From positions 1 to 20,017 of the forward strand of contig DKBO01000176.1 in assembly GCA_002448975.1 (NCBI GenBank): a stretch of DNA of 20,017 nucleotides, given 5' to 3'. This DNA is from Nitrospiraceae bacterium UBA6898. GTDB lineage: Bacteria; Nitrospirota; Thermodesulfovibrionia; Thermodesulfovibrionales; UBA6898. This document shows, in pieces, positions 7,373 through 14,477 of the stretch (its first letter is position 1; the number at the start of each line of letters is the position of its first letter). The notes below the pieces were generated by a model. That model saw only the letters and a list, made by a program, of their open reading frames with translations. It was not told where the DNA came from and ran no database searches. The position numbers and the translations under genes are program-made.

Positions 7373-7520
7373 GGAACACGCAGGGTATCCTGACTCAGGG
7401 CATCCTACTCGCCGGCCTTCCCATCTGCCTAAGGCGGACAGTGGCATTTTCCTGCTTTCGTTCCCTTTACAGTTGCGGGGCAGTGGAGGGTTCACACCTC
7501 ACTTCCCCTTGCGTGCTTCC
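7373..7520 (-). promoter_or_regulatory. Cobalamin riboswitch B, upstream of btuB-tonB
   Basis: The - strand shows the cobalamin aptamer core in order: GGGGAAGTGAGGTGTGAACC, then CTGCCCCGCAACTGTAAAG, then GCCACTG (7445-7439), then GGGAAGGC, then the B12-box-like GAGTCAGGATACCCTGC (7396-7380). The ends can close a P1 stem: GGAAGCACGCA near 7520-7510 pairs with TGCGTGTTCC at 7382-7373. I see no GC-rich hairpin with a T-run between the aptamer and btuB, so control is more likely at translation, possibly through the purine-rich ribosome site at about 7342-7349. Bound cobalamin would be expected to lower expression of the receptor and TonB. Confidence 0.92.
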
Positions 7521-7522
7521 TT

Positions 7523-7541
7523 GCGCTGCTGAAAGCAGCGC
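7523..7541. repeat. Perfect inverted repeat (8-bp stem) between cobC and riboswitch B
   Basis: GCGCTGCT (7523-7530), loop GAA and AGCAGCGC (7534-7541) form a perfect hairpin on either strand. It lies just after the cobC stop and just before the aptamer. There is no T-run on the cobC side, so it is not a standard intrinsic terminator. It could mark the 3' end of the btuFCD-cobC transcript, or be an outer stem insulating the aptamer. Confidence 0.6.
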
Positions 7542-7551
7542 GTATATAAAC

Positions 7552-8238
7552 CTATCCGTTCAACAGTTTCATGACGGGATATTTTTCCCAAAACTCAACA
7601 ATGTTCAATGCTGCATAGTCCTGTTCGATCCTGAAGATATTTTCGAGCGGCATCCCCAGGATATGGCACAGAATGATCCTATTGACTCCTCCATGCGCGA
7701 TTACGGCCACATGCTGGCCGGCATGGTCAAGGAGGATCGAATCGACCGCTCTTATCACCCTGTCTCTCACTTCTATGGTGGTTTCTCCTCCCGAGGGCGA
7801 AGATGCAAGGGGATTGCCTGCCCACGCGGAAAATTCATCCGGATATTTCTCCCTTATCTCACAAAAGGTCATCCCTTCCCACAGGCCGAAACTTCGCTCC
7901 CGAAGATCTTCTTTACAGACAGGTGACAGGTTGTGCGGTTCGGCAAGAATCTCCGCACTCTGTATCGCCCGGCCAAGGTTGGAGCAATACACGGCAGAAA
8001 GCCCCGGGGCATCCGTCTTCGATTCTTCGGGGCTTCCTGGGATACCGTGCACGTCGCGGAGGTAACTCAGGTATCTGGCTTTGCCCCCCTGGGCGAGATG
8101 CTGCATCAGCACAACGCCTTTTTCGGCTATCTGCCGCCGCCCCCTTTCCGAAAGAGGGATGTCAATACTGCCATGATAGCGTTTGGTGTCACCACCGTCC
8201 GTCTCTCCATGCCGAATGAGGTAAAGCGTTGTAGTCAT
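7552..8238 (-). CDS. cobC: Histidine-phosphatase-family protein, likely alpha-ribazole phosphatase (CobC)
   Basis: This 228-residue protein has the histidine phosphatase signature LIRHGET (His10 is the phosphate acceptor), the second arginine region CSNLGRAIQSAEI, the acidic-loop motif RSFGLWEG, and the second histidine in VIAHGGVNRI (His182). These are the elements of the phosphoglycerate-mutase-like family, and FGLWEG is typical of CobC/PhpB. The specific role, removing phosphate from alpha-ribazole phosphate or adenosylcobalamin phosphate in nucleotide-loop assembly, is inferred from its place directly after btuD. An insertion of about 20 residues around residues 55-78 makes it longer than usual. 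The ATG lies one base after the btuD stop, so it is translationally coupled. Confidence 0.8.
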   Translation of the reverse strand: MTTTLYLIRHGETDGGDTKRYHGSIDIPLSERGRRQIAEKGVVLMQHLAQGGKARYLSYLRDVHGIPGSPEESKTDAPGLSAVYCSNLGRAIQSAEILAEPHNLSPVCKEDLRERSFGLWEGMTFCEIREKYPDEFSAWAGNPLASSPSGGETTIEVRDRVIRAVDSILLDHAGQHVAVIAHGGVNRIILCHILGMPLENIFRIEQDYAALNIVEFWEKYPVMKLLNG

Positions 8239-8239
8239 C

Positions 8240-9016
8240 TCAGAAATTGTCTCCGTAGTGGATGTAGGAACTGCCGTCAGTTTGCCGCATAATGTTCACC
8301 TGGACATCAAAGGCATCTCTTATCAAAGTATCTGTCAGGACATCTTCCGGAGTACCTATCCCAAGCATCGCGCCGTCCTTTACCAGGATGACCTTTGTGA
8401 ACTGGAGCGCCATGTTGATATCATGGAGCGCCATAACTATCGAAATGTTCTTTTCGTCACGCAATGTCTTCAGCAGTCGAACGAGTTCGATCTGGTACTT
8501 GATGTCGAGGTTGGCGAGCGGTTCGTCCAGCATGAGAAGCCCCGCACCCTGCACCAGGGTCATGGCGATGAATGTCCTTCTTTTTTCGCCCCCGCTGAGG
8601 TCGGTAAGGTATGCTGTTGACTTGTCCTGAAGCCCTACCACTTCGAGTGCGCTGTCCACGCTCATCGCAGGAGGAATATCGTAGGGATACAAGCCCATGC
8701 CTACAAGCTCGCGGATCGTGAATGGCACGGCAATGTCGAGCGTCTGGGGAAGATAGCTTATCAGCTTTGCCCGGTCCCTGTTATGGTAGTCCGGCAGTGG
8801 TTTAGACCAGAGCAGGATATCTCCGCTGGAAGACTTAAGTATCCCGCTCCCGAGCTTCAGTATCGTTGATTTTCCCGAACCGTTGGCTCCCAGCAGGCCG
8901 ATAAACTCGCCTTCACCGACCGAAAGGGACAGTTCCCTGATAAGTGAACGCTGCTTGCTATAGGAGAAGGATACCCTGCGCAGTTCGAGGATCTTTGGTT
9001 CAGATACTGAGGACAT
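8240..9016 (-). CDS. btuD: ABC transporter ATPase for cobalamin import (BtuD-like)
   Basis: This 258-residue protein has a full ABC ATPase set: Walker A GANGSGKST (residues 43-51), Q-loop Gln91, signature LSGGEKRR (140-147), Walker B LLMLDEP (160-166) and switch histidine His198. It is of the FepC/BtuD type that pairs with FecCD-family permeases. Its start overlaps the permease gene by 17 bases and it directly precedes cobC. The family also serves iron-siderophore and haem import. The cobalamin assignment comes from the riboswitch at the head of the operon and from btuF and cobC, not from the ATPase sequence itself. Confidence 0.9.
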   Translation of the reverse strand: MSSVSEPKILELRRVSFSYSKQRSLIRELSLSVGEGEFIGLLGANGSGKSTILKLGSGILKSSSGDILLWSKPLPDYHNRDRAKLISYLPQTLDIAVPFTIRELVGMGLYPYDIPPAMSVDSALEVVGLQDKSTAYLTDLSGGEKRRTFIAMTLVQGAGLLMLDEPLANLDIKYQIELVRLLKTLRDEKNISIVMALHDINMALQFTKVILVKDGAMLGIGTPEDVLTDTLIRDAFDVQVNIMRQTDGSSYIHYGDNF

Positions 9017-9971
9017 TTTTTCTCCTGAGCAGATAGAGGAAATAGGGCGACCCGATGATTGCGGTCACGATCCCTGCCGGCAGTTCCATGGGCGGCAGGA
9101 CGGCTTTACTTATGATGTCAGCAACACAGAGCAAAGCACCGCCAATCAAGGCAGAGCACGGGATGAGTAGTCTGCTGTCCGATCCAATGAAAAAGCGGAT
9201 AATATGAGGGACGAGGAGTCCGATGAAGCCGATCATTCCGCCGAGAGAGACAGATGCAGCGGTGAGGAGCCCGACAGAAACAAAAAGGAGGAACCGTTCC
9301 CTGTGGGGGGAGAATCCGAGACTGTGCGCGAACTCATCCCCCAAGATGAGCGCATTCAGCGCTTTTGCCCTGAAAAGAGAGATGGTTACCCCGATGCCGA
9401 CAAAGATCGCTCCATAGGGGATTTTTGCCCACTCAGACATGGAAAGATCCCCGAAAATCCAGAGCATGGCCTTCCGGAGGCCTTCGTCGCTTGAAATGCT
9501 CATGAAGAGCATCAGCAGCGCGGAGAAGAGAAAGCTGAGACCAACCCCCGCAAGCAGGAGTCTTTCCGGCCACAACCCTCCCCGTTTCCATCCCATGATG
9601 CCGACAATCCCCCCCGTGATGAGAGCGCCGATAAAGGCGAGCAGAGGGATAGTAAATGTTCCGAGAAATGCAGCCCCCGCCATGATCCCCAGGGCGGCGG
9701 CAAGAGATGCCCCACTCGATATGCCGAGTATATACGGGTCTGCGAGCGGGTTTTTCAGGATACCTTGGAGCACGGCTCCCGACGCTCCGAGGGCCATCCC
9801 CATAAGCAGTGCTACAATGCTCCGCGGAGCACGGATAGAAAAAAGTATCTCGCGAGAAACCAGATCGTTCGTGAACGGGCTGATCATATGCGGGCCCGCC
9901 ACAAGGGATACCACGAATACCAATGCTGGTATGCTGGCTATGACTGCAATTCTGAGCGGCATGTTTTTCAT
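9000..9971 (-). CDS. btuC: FecCD-family permease for cobalamin import (BtuC-like)
   Basis: This 323-residue membrane protein has about ten transmembrane helices and the FecCD/BtuC hallmarks. These are RAPRSIVALLMGMALGASGA near the N-terminus with LQGILKNPLADPYILGISSGAS, then the cytoplasmic coupling region with GGMIGFIGLLVPHIIR, and the C-terminal LPAGIVTAIIGSPYFLYLL. It forms the channel of the type II importer in the inner membrane. The start overlaps the btuF stop by four bases (ATGA) and its end overlaps the ATPase gene, so binding protein, permease and ATPase are made from one coupled message. Confidence 0.92.
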   Translation of the reverse strand: MKNMPLRIAVIASIPALVFVVSLVAGPHMISPFTNDLVSREILFSIRAPRSIVALLMGMALGASGAVLQGILKNPLADPYILGISSGASLAAALGIMAGAAFLGTFTIPLLAFIGALITGGIVGIMGWKRGGLWPERLLLAGVGLSFLFSALLMLFMSISSDEGLRKAMLWIFGDLSMSEWAKIPYGAIFVGIGVTISLFRAKALNALILGDEFAHSLGFSPHRERFLLFVSVGLLTAASVSLGGMIGFIGLLVPHIIRFFIGSDSRLLIPCSALIGGALLCVADIISKAVLPPMELPAGIVTAIIGSPYFLYLLRRKNVLSI

Positions 9972-10834
9972 TGGGCAAGGTACCCTGCGAGTTCTTCTAC
10001 ACCCTGAATAGTACGAGGACCGAGGCGATAGAGGTGATCGCTCACATAAAAGACCCGGCGCATGCGGACGGCGGGCACGCTCCCGAGGCGCCTGATCAGT
10101 CCCTCCGAAACCCTGTCCATGCCGTTGCCTTTTCCGATAAAGATCACGTCAGGCGCCCGCCGCAGGATCTCCTCGATCGAATATTTCGGGTAGGGTGATC
10201 GAGTCGTGCCGGCGATATTTTCCACTCCGAGCATCTGCAAGGCGTCGTCCGCGATGCTGCCCGGCCCTGCAACGATGAGCGGATCAGGCCATATTATGAA
10301 GAGAACCTTTGACTTTGCCCCCTGAAGTTGCCTTGCCGTAGCGCGCTGCCTCTGCTCGAGCGCCGCAATTTTCTGCTCAAGCTCCATGCTGAGTTTCTCC
10401 GCCTGGGAGAATGCGCCGACAACAGCGCCGACCTGTCGAATGCCCTCAGGCAGTTCCTTAATACGCTTTGCCCGTAAGGTGAACGTTGGTATCTTCAGGC
10501 TGCGCAGGCGCTCCTCAAATGCCTTCGGATTGCCATCAATGGAGAAGATCGCCAGGTCAGGGCGGAGTGCAACGACAGCTTCGAGAGAAGGATTCGACAT
10601 CCCGCCGACCCGCGGTTTTTGTGTGGCGGCCTCAGGATAGTCGCAGAAGCTTGAGACCCCGACGACCCTGTCCTGGACGCCGATGGCGAACAGGATCTCG
10701 GTAATATTCGGCGCAAGCGAGACGATCCTTTCCGGTGATGCAGCACAAGCAACGCCAGGCAGAATCCGCGCGATCAATACCGCGACCAAAACCGGCAGGC
10801 ACCGGAACCAAAGGATGTTCTTCGATGTCTTCAC
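9968..10834 (-). CDS. btuF: Periplasmic cobalamin-binding protein (BtuF-like)
   Basis: This 288-residue protein begins with a cleavable signal peptide ending near VACA (about residue 31) and has the two-lobed type III binding-protein fold. The first lobe opens with RIVSLAPNITEILFAIG and GVSSFCDYP, both typical of BtuF and related cobalamin or haem binding proteins, followed by the SLEAVVALRPDLAI motif. The long helix between lobes contains a Gln/Glu-rich segment (about 143-170). The start is a GTG at 10834 with GGGGAG upstream. The Cys in VACAAS could instead be a lipobox (compare VACA), so a lipoprotein is possible. It is the first gene after riboswitch A. Confidence 0.88.
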   Translation of the reverse strand: MKTSKNILWFRCLPVLVAVLIARILPGVACAASPERIVSLAPNITEILFAIGVQDRVVGVSSFCDYPEAATQKPRVGGMSNPSLEAVVALRPDLAIFSIDGNPKAFEERLRSLKIPTFTLRAKRIKELPEGIRQVGAVVGAFSQAEKLSMELEQKIAALEQRQRATARQLQGAKSKVLFIIWPDPLIVAGPGSIADDALQMLGVENIAGTTRSPYPKYSIEEILRRAPDVIFIGKGNGMDRVSEGLIRRLGSVPAVRMRRVFYVSDHLYRLGPRTIQGVEELAGYLAQ

Positions 10835-10850
10835 TGCTTCTCCCCTGAAA

Positions 10851-10884
10851 ATAAAAAATCCCCGGAACCGACGGTTCCGAGGAT
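10851..10884 (-). terminator. Intrinsic terminator, expression platform of riboswitch A
   Basis: On the - strand ATCCTCGGAACC, loop GTC and GGTTCCGGGGAT form a 12-pair stem (10884 to 10858, one G-T pair), directly followed by TTTTTATTTTC. It lies just before the btuF ribosome binding site, so a read/stop decision here controls btuFCD-cobC. It is a textbook attenuator placed after the aptamer. Confidence 0.92.
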
Positions 10885-11004
10885 TGCACCCTGTTTCACT
10901 TCATCCTCACCTTCCTCCACGGAAAGGGCATTCAGTGACCAGCTTCAGCAGTCAGCGTCAGTATTTTTCTGATCACTTTTCACCGGGTACTGATTACGAT
11001 CGCT

Positions 11005-11176
11005 TACAGGCAGGTCTTCTGGCTTTCCCGATCGTTCCCAGCCTTCCCATTCAATATGGAACAGTGGCATGCTACCGGCAACGACGTCTACCCTGATCTC
11101 TCAGGGTCGGGATTACAGCGGCGGGACCGCTCCTGATTTAAACAGGATTCCCTTTTATGCCTCGCGGCACCTGGTG
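11005..11176 (-). promoter_or_regulatory. Cobalamin riboswitch A, upstream of btuFCD-cobC
   Basis: The - strand shows, in order, AGGTGCC near 11171, GGGAATCCTGTTTAAATC, GGAGCGGTCCCGCCGCTGTAA, GCCACTG (11068-11062), GGGAAGGC (11048-11041) and the B12 box AGCCAGAAGACCTGCCTG (11024-11007). These are the conserved parts of the cobalamin aptamer in the correct order. About 120 bases of linker, including a possible antiterminator, separate it from the intrinsic terminator at 10884-10851. Cobalamin binding is expected to favour the terminator and shut off uptake genes. The aptamer begins almost at the predicted transcription start. Confidence 0.94.
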
Positions 11177-11182
11177 ATCTTT

Positions 11183-11211
11183 ACTATAAGAGCGTCAGGT
11201 GCATCTGTCAA
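11183..11211 (-). promoter_or_regulatory. Sigma70 promoter for riboswitch A and btuFCD-cobC
   Basis: Read on the - strand, TTGACA (11211-11206) is a perfect -35 and TATAGT (11188-11183) a one-mismatch -10, with a 17-base spacer. The predicted start near 11176 places the riboswitch at the very 5' end of the message. Confidence 0.8.
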
Positions 11212-11297
11212 GGTATAATTAAAATTAGCAGTAGGTGTGTTATGCACTGTATGAAGGGAAAGCTGCAGCATTTTGCCGACATAGAGAGGAGAAAGAT

Positions 11298-11543
11298 ATG
11301 GCAGTTGAAGACAGAAAGGTTTCCATTGAATACTGCGGTACCTGCAACTACCGGCCCATGGCAGCGAGCCTCGCAAAGACAGTAGAAACAATCGCAGGAG
11401 TCCAAGCCACGTTGATCCACTCCCATACGACGGGCGCTTTCGAAGTGAAGATGGGTACGGAGACCATATATTCCAAGATGCAGTCCGGGCAGTTTCCGGA
11501 TAACCAGAAGATCGCGGAGGTCATCCGGAAGCGGCTTATTTGA
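11298..11543 (+). CDS. SelW-like Rdx-family thioredoxin-fold protein (cysteine form)
   Basis: This 81-residue protein fits the Rdx (SelT/SelW/SelH) family. It has a beta strand KVSIEYCGTCNYRP with a CxxC at Cys13 and Cys16 where animal SelW has CxxU, the conserved GAFEV turn, and a C-terminal helix FPDNQKIAEVIRKRL after the GxFP-type motif. Members are small thiol-redox proteins whose substrates are mostly unknown. I use the ATG at 11298, with GAGAGGAG about 6 bases upstream; the frame is open upstream to 11235 but lacks a good site there. A TATAAT at 11214-11219 could be its -10, back to back with the btuF promoter, though no good -35 is visible. Confidence 0.8.
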   Translation: MAVEDRKVSIEYCGTCNYRPMAASLAKTVETIAGVQATLIHSHTTGAFEVKMGTETIYSKMQSGQFPDNQKIAEVIRKRLI

Positions 11544-11591
11544 TAGCTGTTGTTAACGTGTGGGCTTAATCGGGCCGGGAAAAACGGCTGA

Positions 11592-12161
11592 TCATATCTT
11601 CCGGATAAGTTCCAGAAAATGGTCCAGGGTAATGCTGATCCGTTCAACGGGAAGACCGGTAAACAGGCTGAATTCCCGTACCTTCTCCTCATCGATCGGG
11701 ATGACGCCGGTCTCGAAGACGATGATCCTCTGGTAGCCGGAAAACATGGACGAGAAGTCCATGCCGAAGTCTTCTTCCCCTGCTGCGAAGATATTTTCGT
11801 AGTTATTCACCCAGCCCGCAGTCAGAAAAAAGGACTTCGCCTCCGCGTCAAGCTTTGCGATCTGTTCTTTGCCGGCGATCGCCTCGATACAATTTCCCGC
11901 CCCCAGCTTCTTTGCCCCATAGCGGTCGAGCATTTCAATCATGTCGGGATGACAGTGGCCGTAGATGATCTTGAGTTCCGTGCCGGAAGTTCTTGCCTGT
12001 TCAAGGGTTTTTGTAAGGCGGTCCTGCAGCTTGTCGAAATTCACGTGAAGGGCCGCATCGAGGAAGATAACGTTGTGACCGAAAAGGCCGGCCCCTGCCA
12101 AGTGCTCAAGTTCCGCCCGAAAGATACCGCAGCTTATGAATACCGTTGCGTCTTCAGTCAT
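11592..12161 (-). CDS. DUF1638-family protein
   Basis: This 189-residue protein shows the DUF1638 pattern. It opens with FISCGIFRAELEHL, continues with VIFLDAALHVNFDKLQDRL and IIYGHCHPDM, then NCIEAIAG, FFLTAGW and a late ETGVIP. The conserved cysteines are Cys11, Cys70 and Cys91, with His39 in the LHV motif, which suggests a metal or cofactor site. The family has no established biochemical function, but in methanogens and acetogens it often lies next to corrinoid methyltransferase genes. I use the ATG at 12161; a longer frame from 12212 would run deep into the LarC-like gene. Its start overlaps the previous gene by 8 bases. It is the last gene of the cassette. Confidence 0.78.
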   Translation of the reverse strand: MTEDATVFISCGIFRAELEHLAGAGLFGHNVIFLDAALHVNFDKLQDRLTKTLEQARTSGTELKIIYGHCHPDMIEMLDRYGAKKLGAGNCIEAIAGKEQIAKLDAEAKSFFLTAGWVNNYENIFAAGEEDFGMDFSSMFSGYQRIIVFETGVIPIDEEKVREFSLFTGLPVERISITLDHFLELIRKI

Positions 12162-12681
12162 GGCGTCCCAAATCTGCAATATTCGTATCTGTATCCCGCA
12201 AGCGCGCTTCAACGATCGCGCGCAGTTCGCTCAGCGGCAGCTGGACGCCGAGGCGATCCTCTACCGTTCGTTGCATATCAACGAGGGTGTCATGCTCAAT
12301 GTCGAGTGAGACCGAACCAGGCGGCTCACCGAATGCTTTGACCGTGAAGGAAAGGTCAACTGTGGCGCTATTCCTGGCGAGACGAAGGCTCTTTGTGAGA
12401 AACCTCACCCGGTGAAAGACGTGTGTCGCATCGACGCGGTGATACCCTGTTATCTTCATCTCATGAACGAGAAACCTGGCGATGGGCCTTTCGTGCTCCT
12501 CGTCGGTATCGATGATCAGGACACTGCCTGGGCGGTTCTTTTTCGTGATGCTCGGAAGTATCTGGACATTGCGTGCCCCGCTCTCCATAAGCTTCCCAAT
12601 GGCAAAGCCCAAGACCTCACCAGACAGATGGTCCGCCTGGGCCAGGATGATTCGCGATCTTTTCTCCATCGCGCCGTCCAT
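12154..12681 (-). CDS. Stand-alone LarC C-terminal-domain-like protein
   Basis: This 175-residue protein resembles the C-terminal half of LarC, the CTP-dependent nickel insertase that completes the nickel-pincer cofactor of lactate racemase. The start QADHLSGEVLGFAIGKLMES matches the LarC NLDD-TGE-LGF segment. GARNVQILPSITKKNRPG (with KKNRPG at residues 47-52) matches the family's GA-DVYLTPIxMKKNRPG. The remainder has the alternating strand pattern ending in PLSELRAIVEARL. The first acidic pair is altered (ADH for LDD), so metal binding may differ. The LarC N-terminal domain is absent, and no larA, larB or larE is in the window. The ATG shares one base with the stop of the gene before it (TAATG). 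Confidence 0.7.
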   Translation of the reverse strand: MDGAMEKRSRIILAQADHLSGEVLGFAIGKLMESGARNVQILPSITKKNRPGSVLIIDTDEEHERPIARFLVHEMKITGYHRVDATHVFHRVRFLTKSLRLARNSATVDLSFTVKAFGEPPGSVSLDIEHDTLVDMQRTVEDRLGVQLPLSELRAIVEARLRDTDTNIADLGRHD

Positions 12682-14450
12682 TAAAAGTCCAGCGTCTTCA
12701 TGATGTCCGACGCAAGCAGCGCCGCCTTGCGGAGAGTGGGCGCAGGCAGCGCAAGCAGGACATTTGCGGCAGCGGCGGCCTCCTCCGCTGCCGCCTTGGG
12801 ATCCATACCCATGGAGGCAGCCATACAGGCACAGACCGCGACGTCCAATGATGATGCGCCTGAGCAGAGCAAGTCGATGATGGCGGGAGAGACTGCGGAT
12901 ATGGCATCGATCGTCTCTTGATCGGTCTGCATGAGAGCCTCCGGGGCGGCCTTGGCCAAGACGTTTTCAAGGTCATAGACCTTTCCGTCGATCTTCACCT
13001 CAACATGGACGTAGGCGTCAAAGGCGAAATGGCGCTGTGCAAAAGAGTGGCACCTCCTGCCCGATCCCGGTCTGACTGCCTTGAAGCGGATGTACTCAAT
13101 ATCCCTATTGAGGCGCTTCGACATTGCCTGTGCGACCGAGTCCGCAAGGGCATCGATGTGCTTTTTCTGGATCGTCTGGAGCACAGACTGAAGGCTCTTC
13201 CCACCTTTCATCTCCTGGTATGCGTAGAGAGCCCGCTTTGCGACGGCATTGGTAAAGCCCGGTTCCGTGGCCCTCAGGATCGCATCGGTCAGGGGACCTC
13301 GCTCGACCGTATCGGCCTTGCGGGCAAGTACGTTGGTGGCTGCTATGGCCTGGTCGCGCTGAAAGTGCATGTCCATGGTTTTGTTGATTGTCTCGACAAT
13401 CTCGTTCTGCGATGAGCCTTTGCCCAGAAGGTAGAGCGCCAGAGTCGGTGACGTGACCCAGTGATGCAGCGGTATAACGAGAGGTCCTCCCGATCGTCCT
13501 GCACCGATCCCTGCGCCCTCCTGGATGATGGAACAGAGTTCGCTGAACATGATCATGCCCACGACCGTTGGTGTGCCGGAATCTTTGAGGATAATCGCAA
13601 GGTCCCCGACCACTTGCGCTGTCTTGAGTTCCTCGCCGGTGCCCCTGATATGGATCGTTTCAGGTAGCCCTGCCTCTTCCATGGCTGCTATTGCTGTTGT
13701 CTCGGGGGTTCTGGTCACCATGAAATGGCCGAACTCCTCCCCAACGTAAGCATCCGGATGGATGATCTCGAGTGCTGCAGTTGTGCCGAAAAGGGCGGAG
13801 AGCCATTTGTTCGGCCTCATTCCTGCTGAGACATAAGCCTTCATCATCGCCTTGGTGCCTATCGCGGCCAGTTTCTGCCCGAGCTTTGGGAAGAGGTGGT
13901 CCTCACCGATGGCGGAATGACCGACGATGGGGCCACCCGCGCCGAGGGGGAGGAAGCGCGAGTCATAGGGTGCGAGATGTTCCTGATCAAGGGCCTGGTA
14001 GATGGCAAGCGTAGCAGCGAAACCGGATATCTTGTTGTTCTGTTTTTCCGTAGGAATCGAGGAGACGCGGCCCGAGGGAATCCCTGCGGCCATCCGTGTG
14101 ACGGCACCAAGCTTACGGTTCGGGCAGGGCATGCCGCACTGGACATTCACCCCTGACCAGTAGAGAAGCACAGCAGCGCAGAGCGCGGCATTGGCGGGAT
14201 CTGCGCCGCACGCCATCAGCGTCTTCACTGCCTTCCGGGCGATCTCATCTACATCGGTGTGCGGCTCGTCCGTCGATTCGAGACGCATATGCTTGCCCTT
14301 TTTTATCTCCTTGGCGATGACATTCGCAGCGGCCCATACGCCGATGTTGAAGGCGCCCCAGCCGCCAAGACCGGCATCGAGTTTGTCAACGGTAAGATAT
14401 TCGGGATGGGAGGTAACTGCCCGAAATGTGGCGATGATCTCTCTTTCCAT
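12681..14450 (-). CDS. 589-residue protein of unrecognised family
   Basis: I do not recognise this family. It is a soluble, Ala/Gly-rich, mostly helical protein without signal peptide or clear membrane segment. Likely conserved landmarks are GLGGWGAFNIGVWAAANV (residues 27-44), a cysteine block VNVQCGMPCPNRKLGAVTRM (101-120, Cys105 and Cys109) followed by AAGIPSGR, an acidic/histidine stretch LGAGGPIVGHSAIGEDH (169-185), GIGAGRSGGP (314-323) and RPGSGRRCHSFAQRHFAFD (460-478). The C-terminus (about 530-589) is a helical Ala-rich tail. The Cys/His motifs suggest a metal or Fe-S enzyme, but this is inference. A GGGAG lies before its ATG, and it sits between the MtaA-like gene (27 bases upstream) and the LarC-like gene (one-base overlap). 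Confidence 0.75.
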   Translation of the reverse strand: MEREIIATFRAVTSHPEYLTVDKLDAGLGGWGAFNIGVWAAANVIAKEIKKGKHMRLESTDEPHTDVDEIARKAVKTLMACGADPANAALCAAVLLYWSGVNVQCGMPCPNRKLGAVTRMAAGIPSGRVSSIPTEKQNNKISGFAATLAIYQALDQEHLAPYDSRFLPLGAGGPIVGHSAIGEDHLFPKLGQKLAAIGTKAMMKAYVSAGMRPNKWLSALFGTTAALEIIHPDAYVGEEFGHFMVTRTPETTAIAAMEEAGLPETIHIRGTGEELKTAQVVGDLAIILKDSGTPTVVGMIMFSELCSIIQEGAGIGAGRSGGPLVIPLHHWVTSPTLALYLLGKGSSQNEIVETINKTMDMHFQRDQAIAATNVLARKADTVERGPLTDAILRATEPGFTNAVAKRALYAYQEMKGGKSLQSVLQTIQKKHIDALADSVAQAMSKRLNRDIEYIRFKAVRPGSGRRCHSFAQRHFAFDAYVHVEVKIDGKVYDLENVLAKAAPEALMQTDQETIDAISAVSPAIIDLLCSGASSLDVAVCACMAASMGMDPKAAAEEAAAAANVLLALPAPTLRKAALLASDIMKTLDF

Positions 14451-14477
14451 CGTAGTCTCCCTTAGCGGTCTGGGCTC

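Noticed and set aside
7066..7926. Long open frame on the + strand (about 286 codons)
   Set aside because: It runs antisense across the start of btuB, the cobalamin riboswitch and the end of cobC, all of which have strong evidence; its translation matches no fold I recognise.
11544..11591. Possible terminator between the convergent SelW-like and DUF1638 genes
   Set aside because: Only a four-base GCCG/CGGC pairing is visible, with no proper T-run on either strand.
11619..12341. 240-codon open frame on the + strand
   Set aside because: Antisense to the DUF1638 and LarC-like genes, whose motifs and overlaps are convincing.
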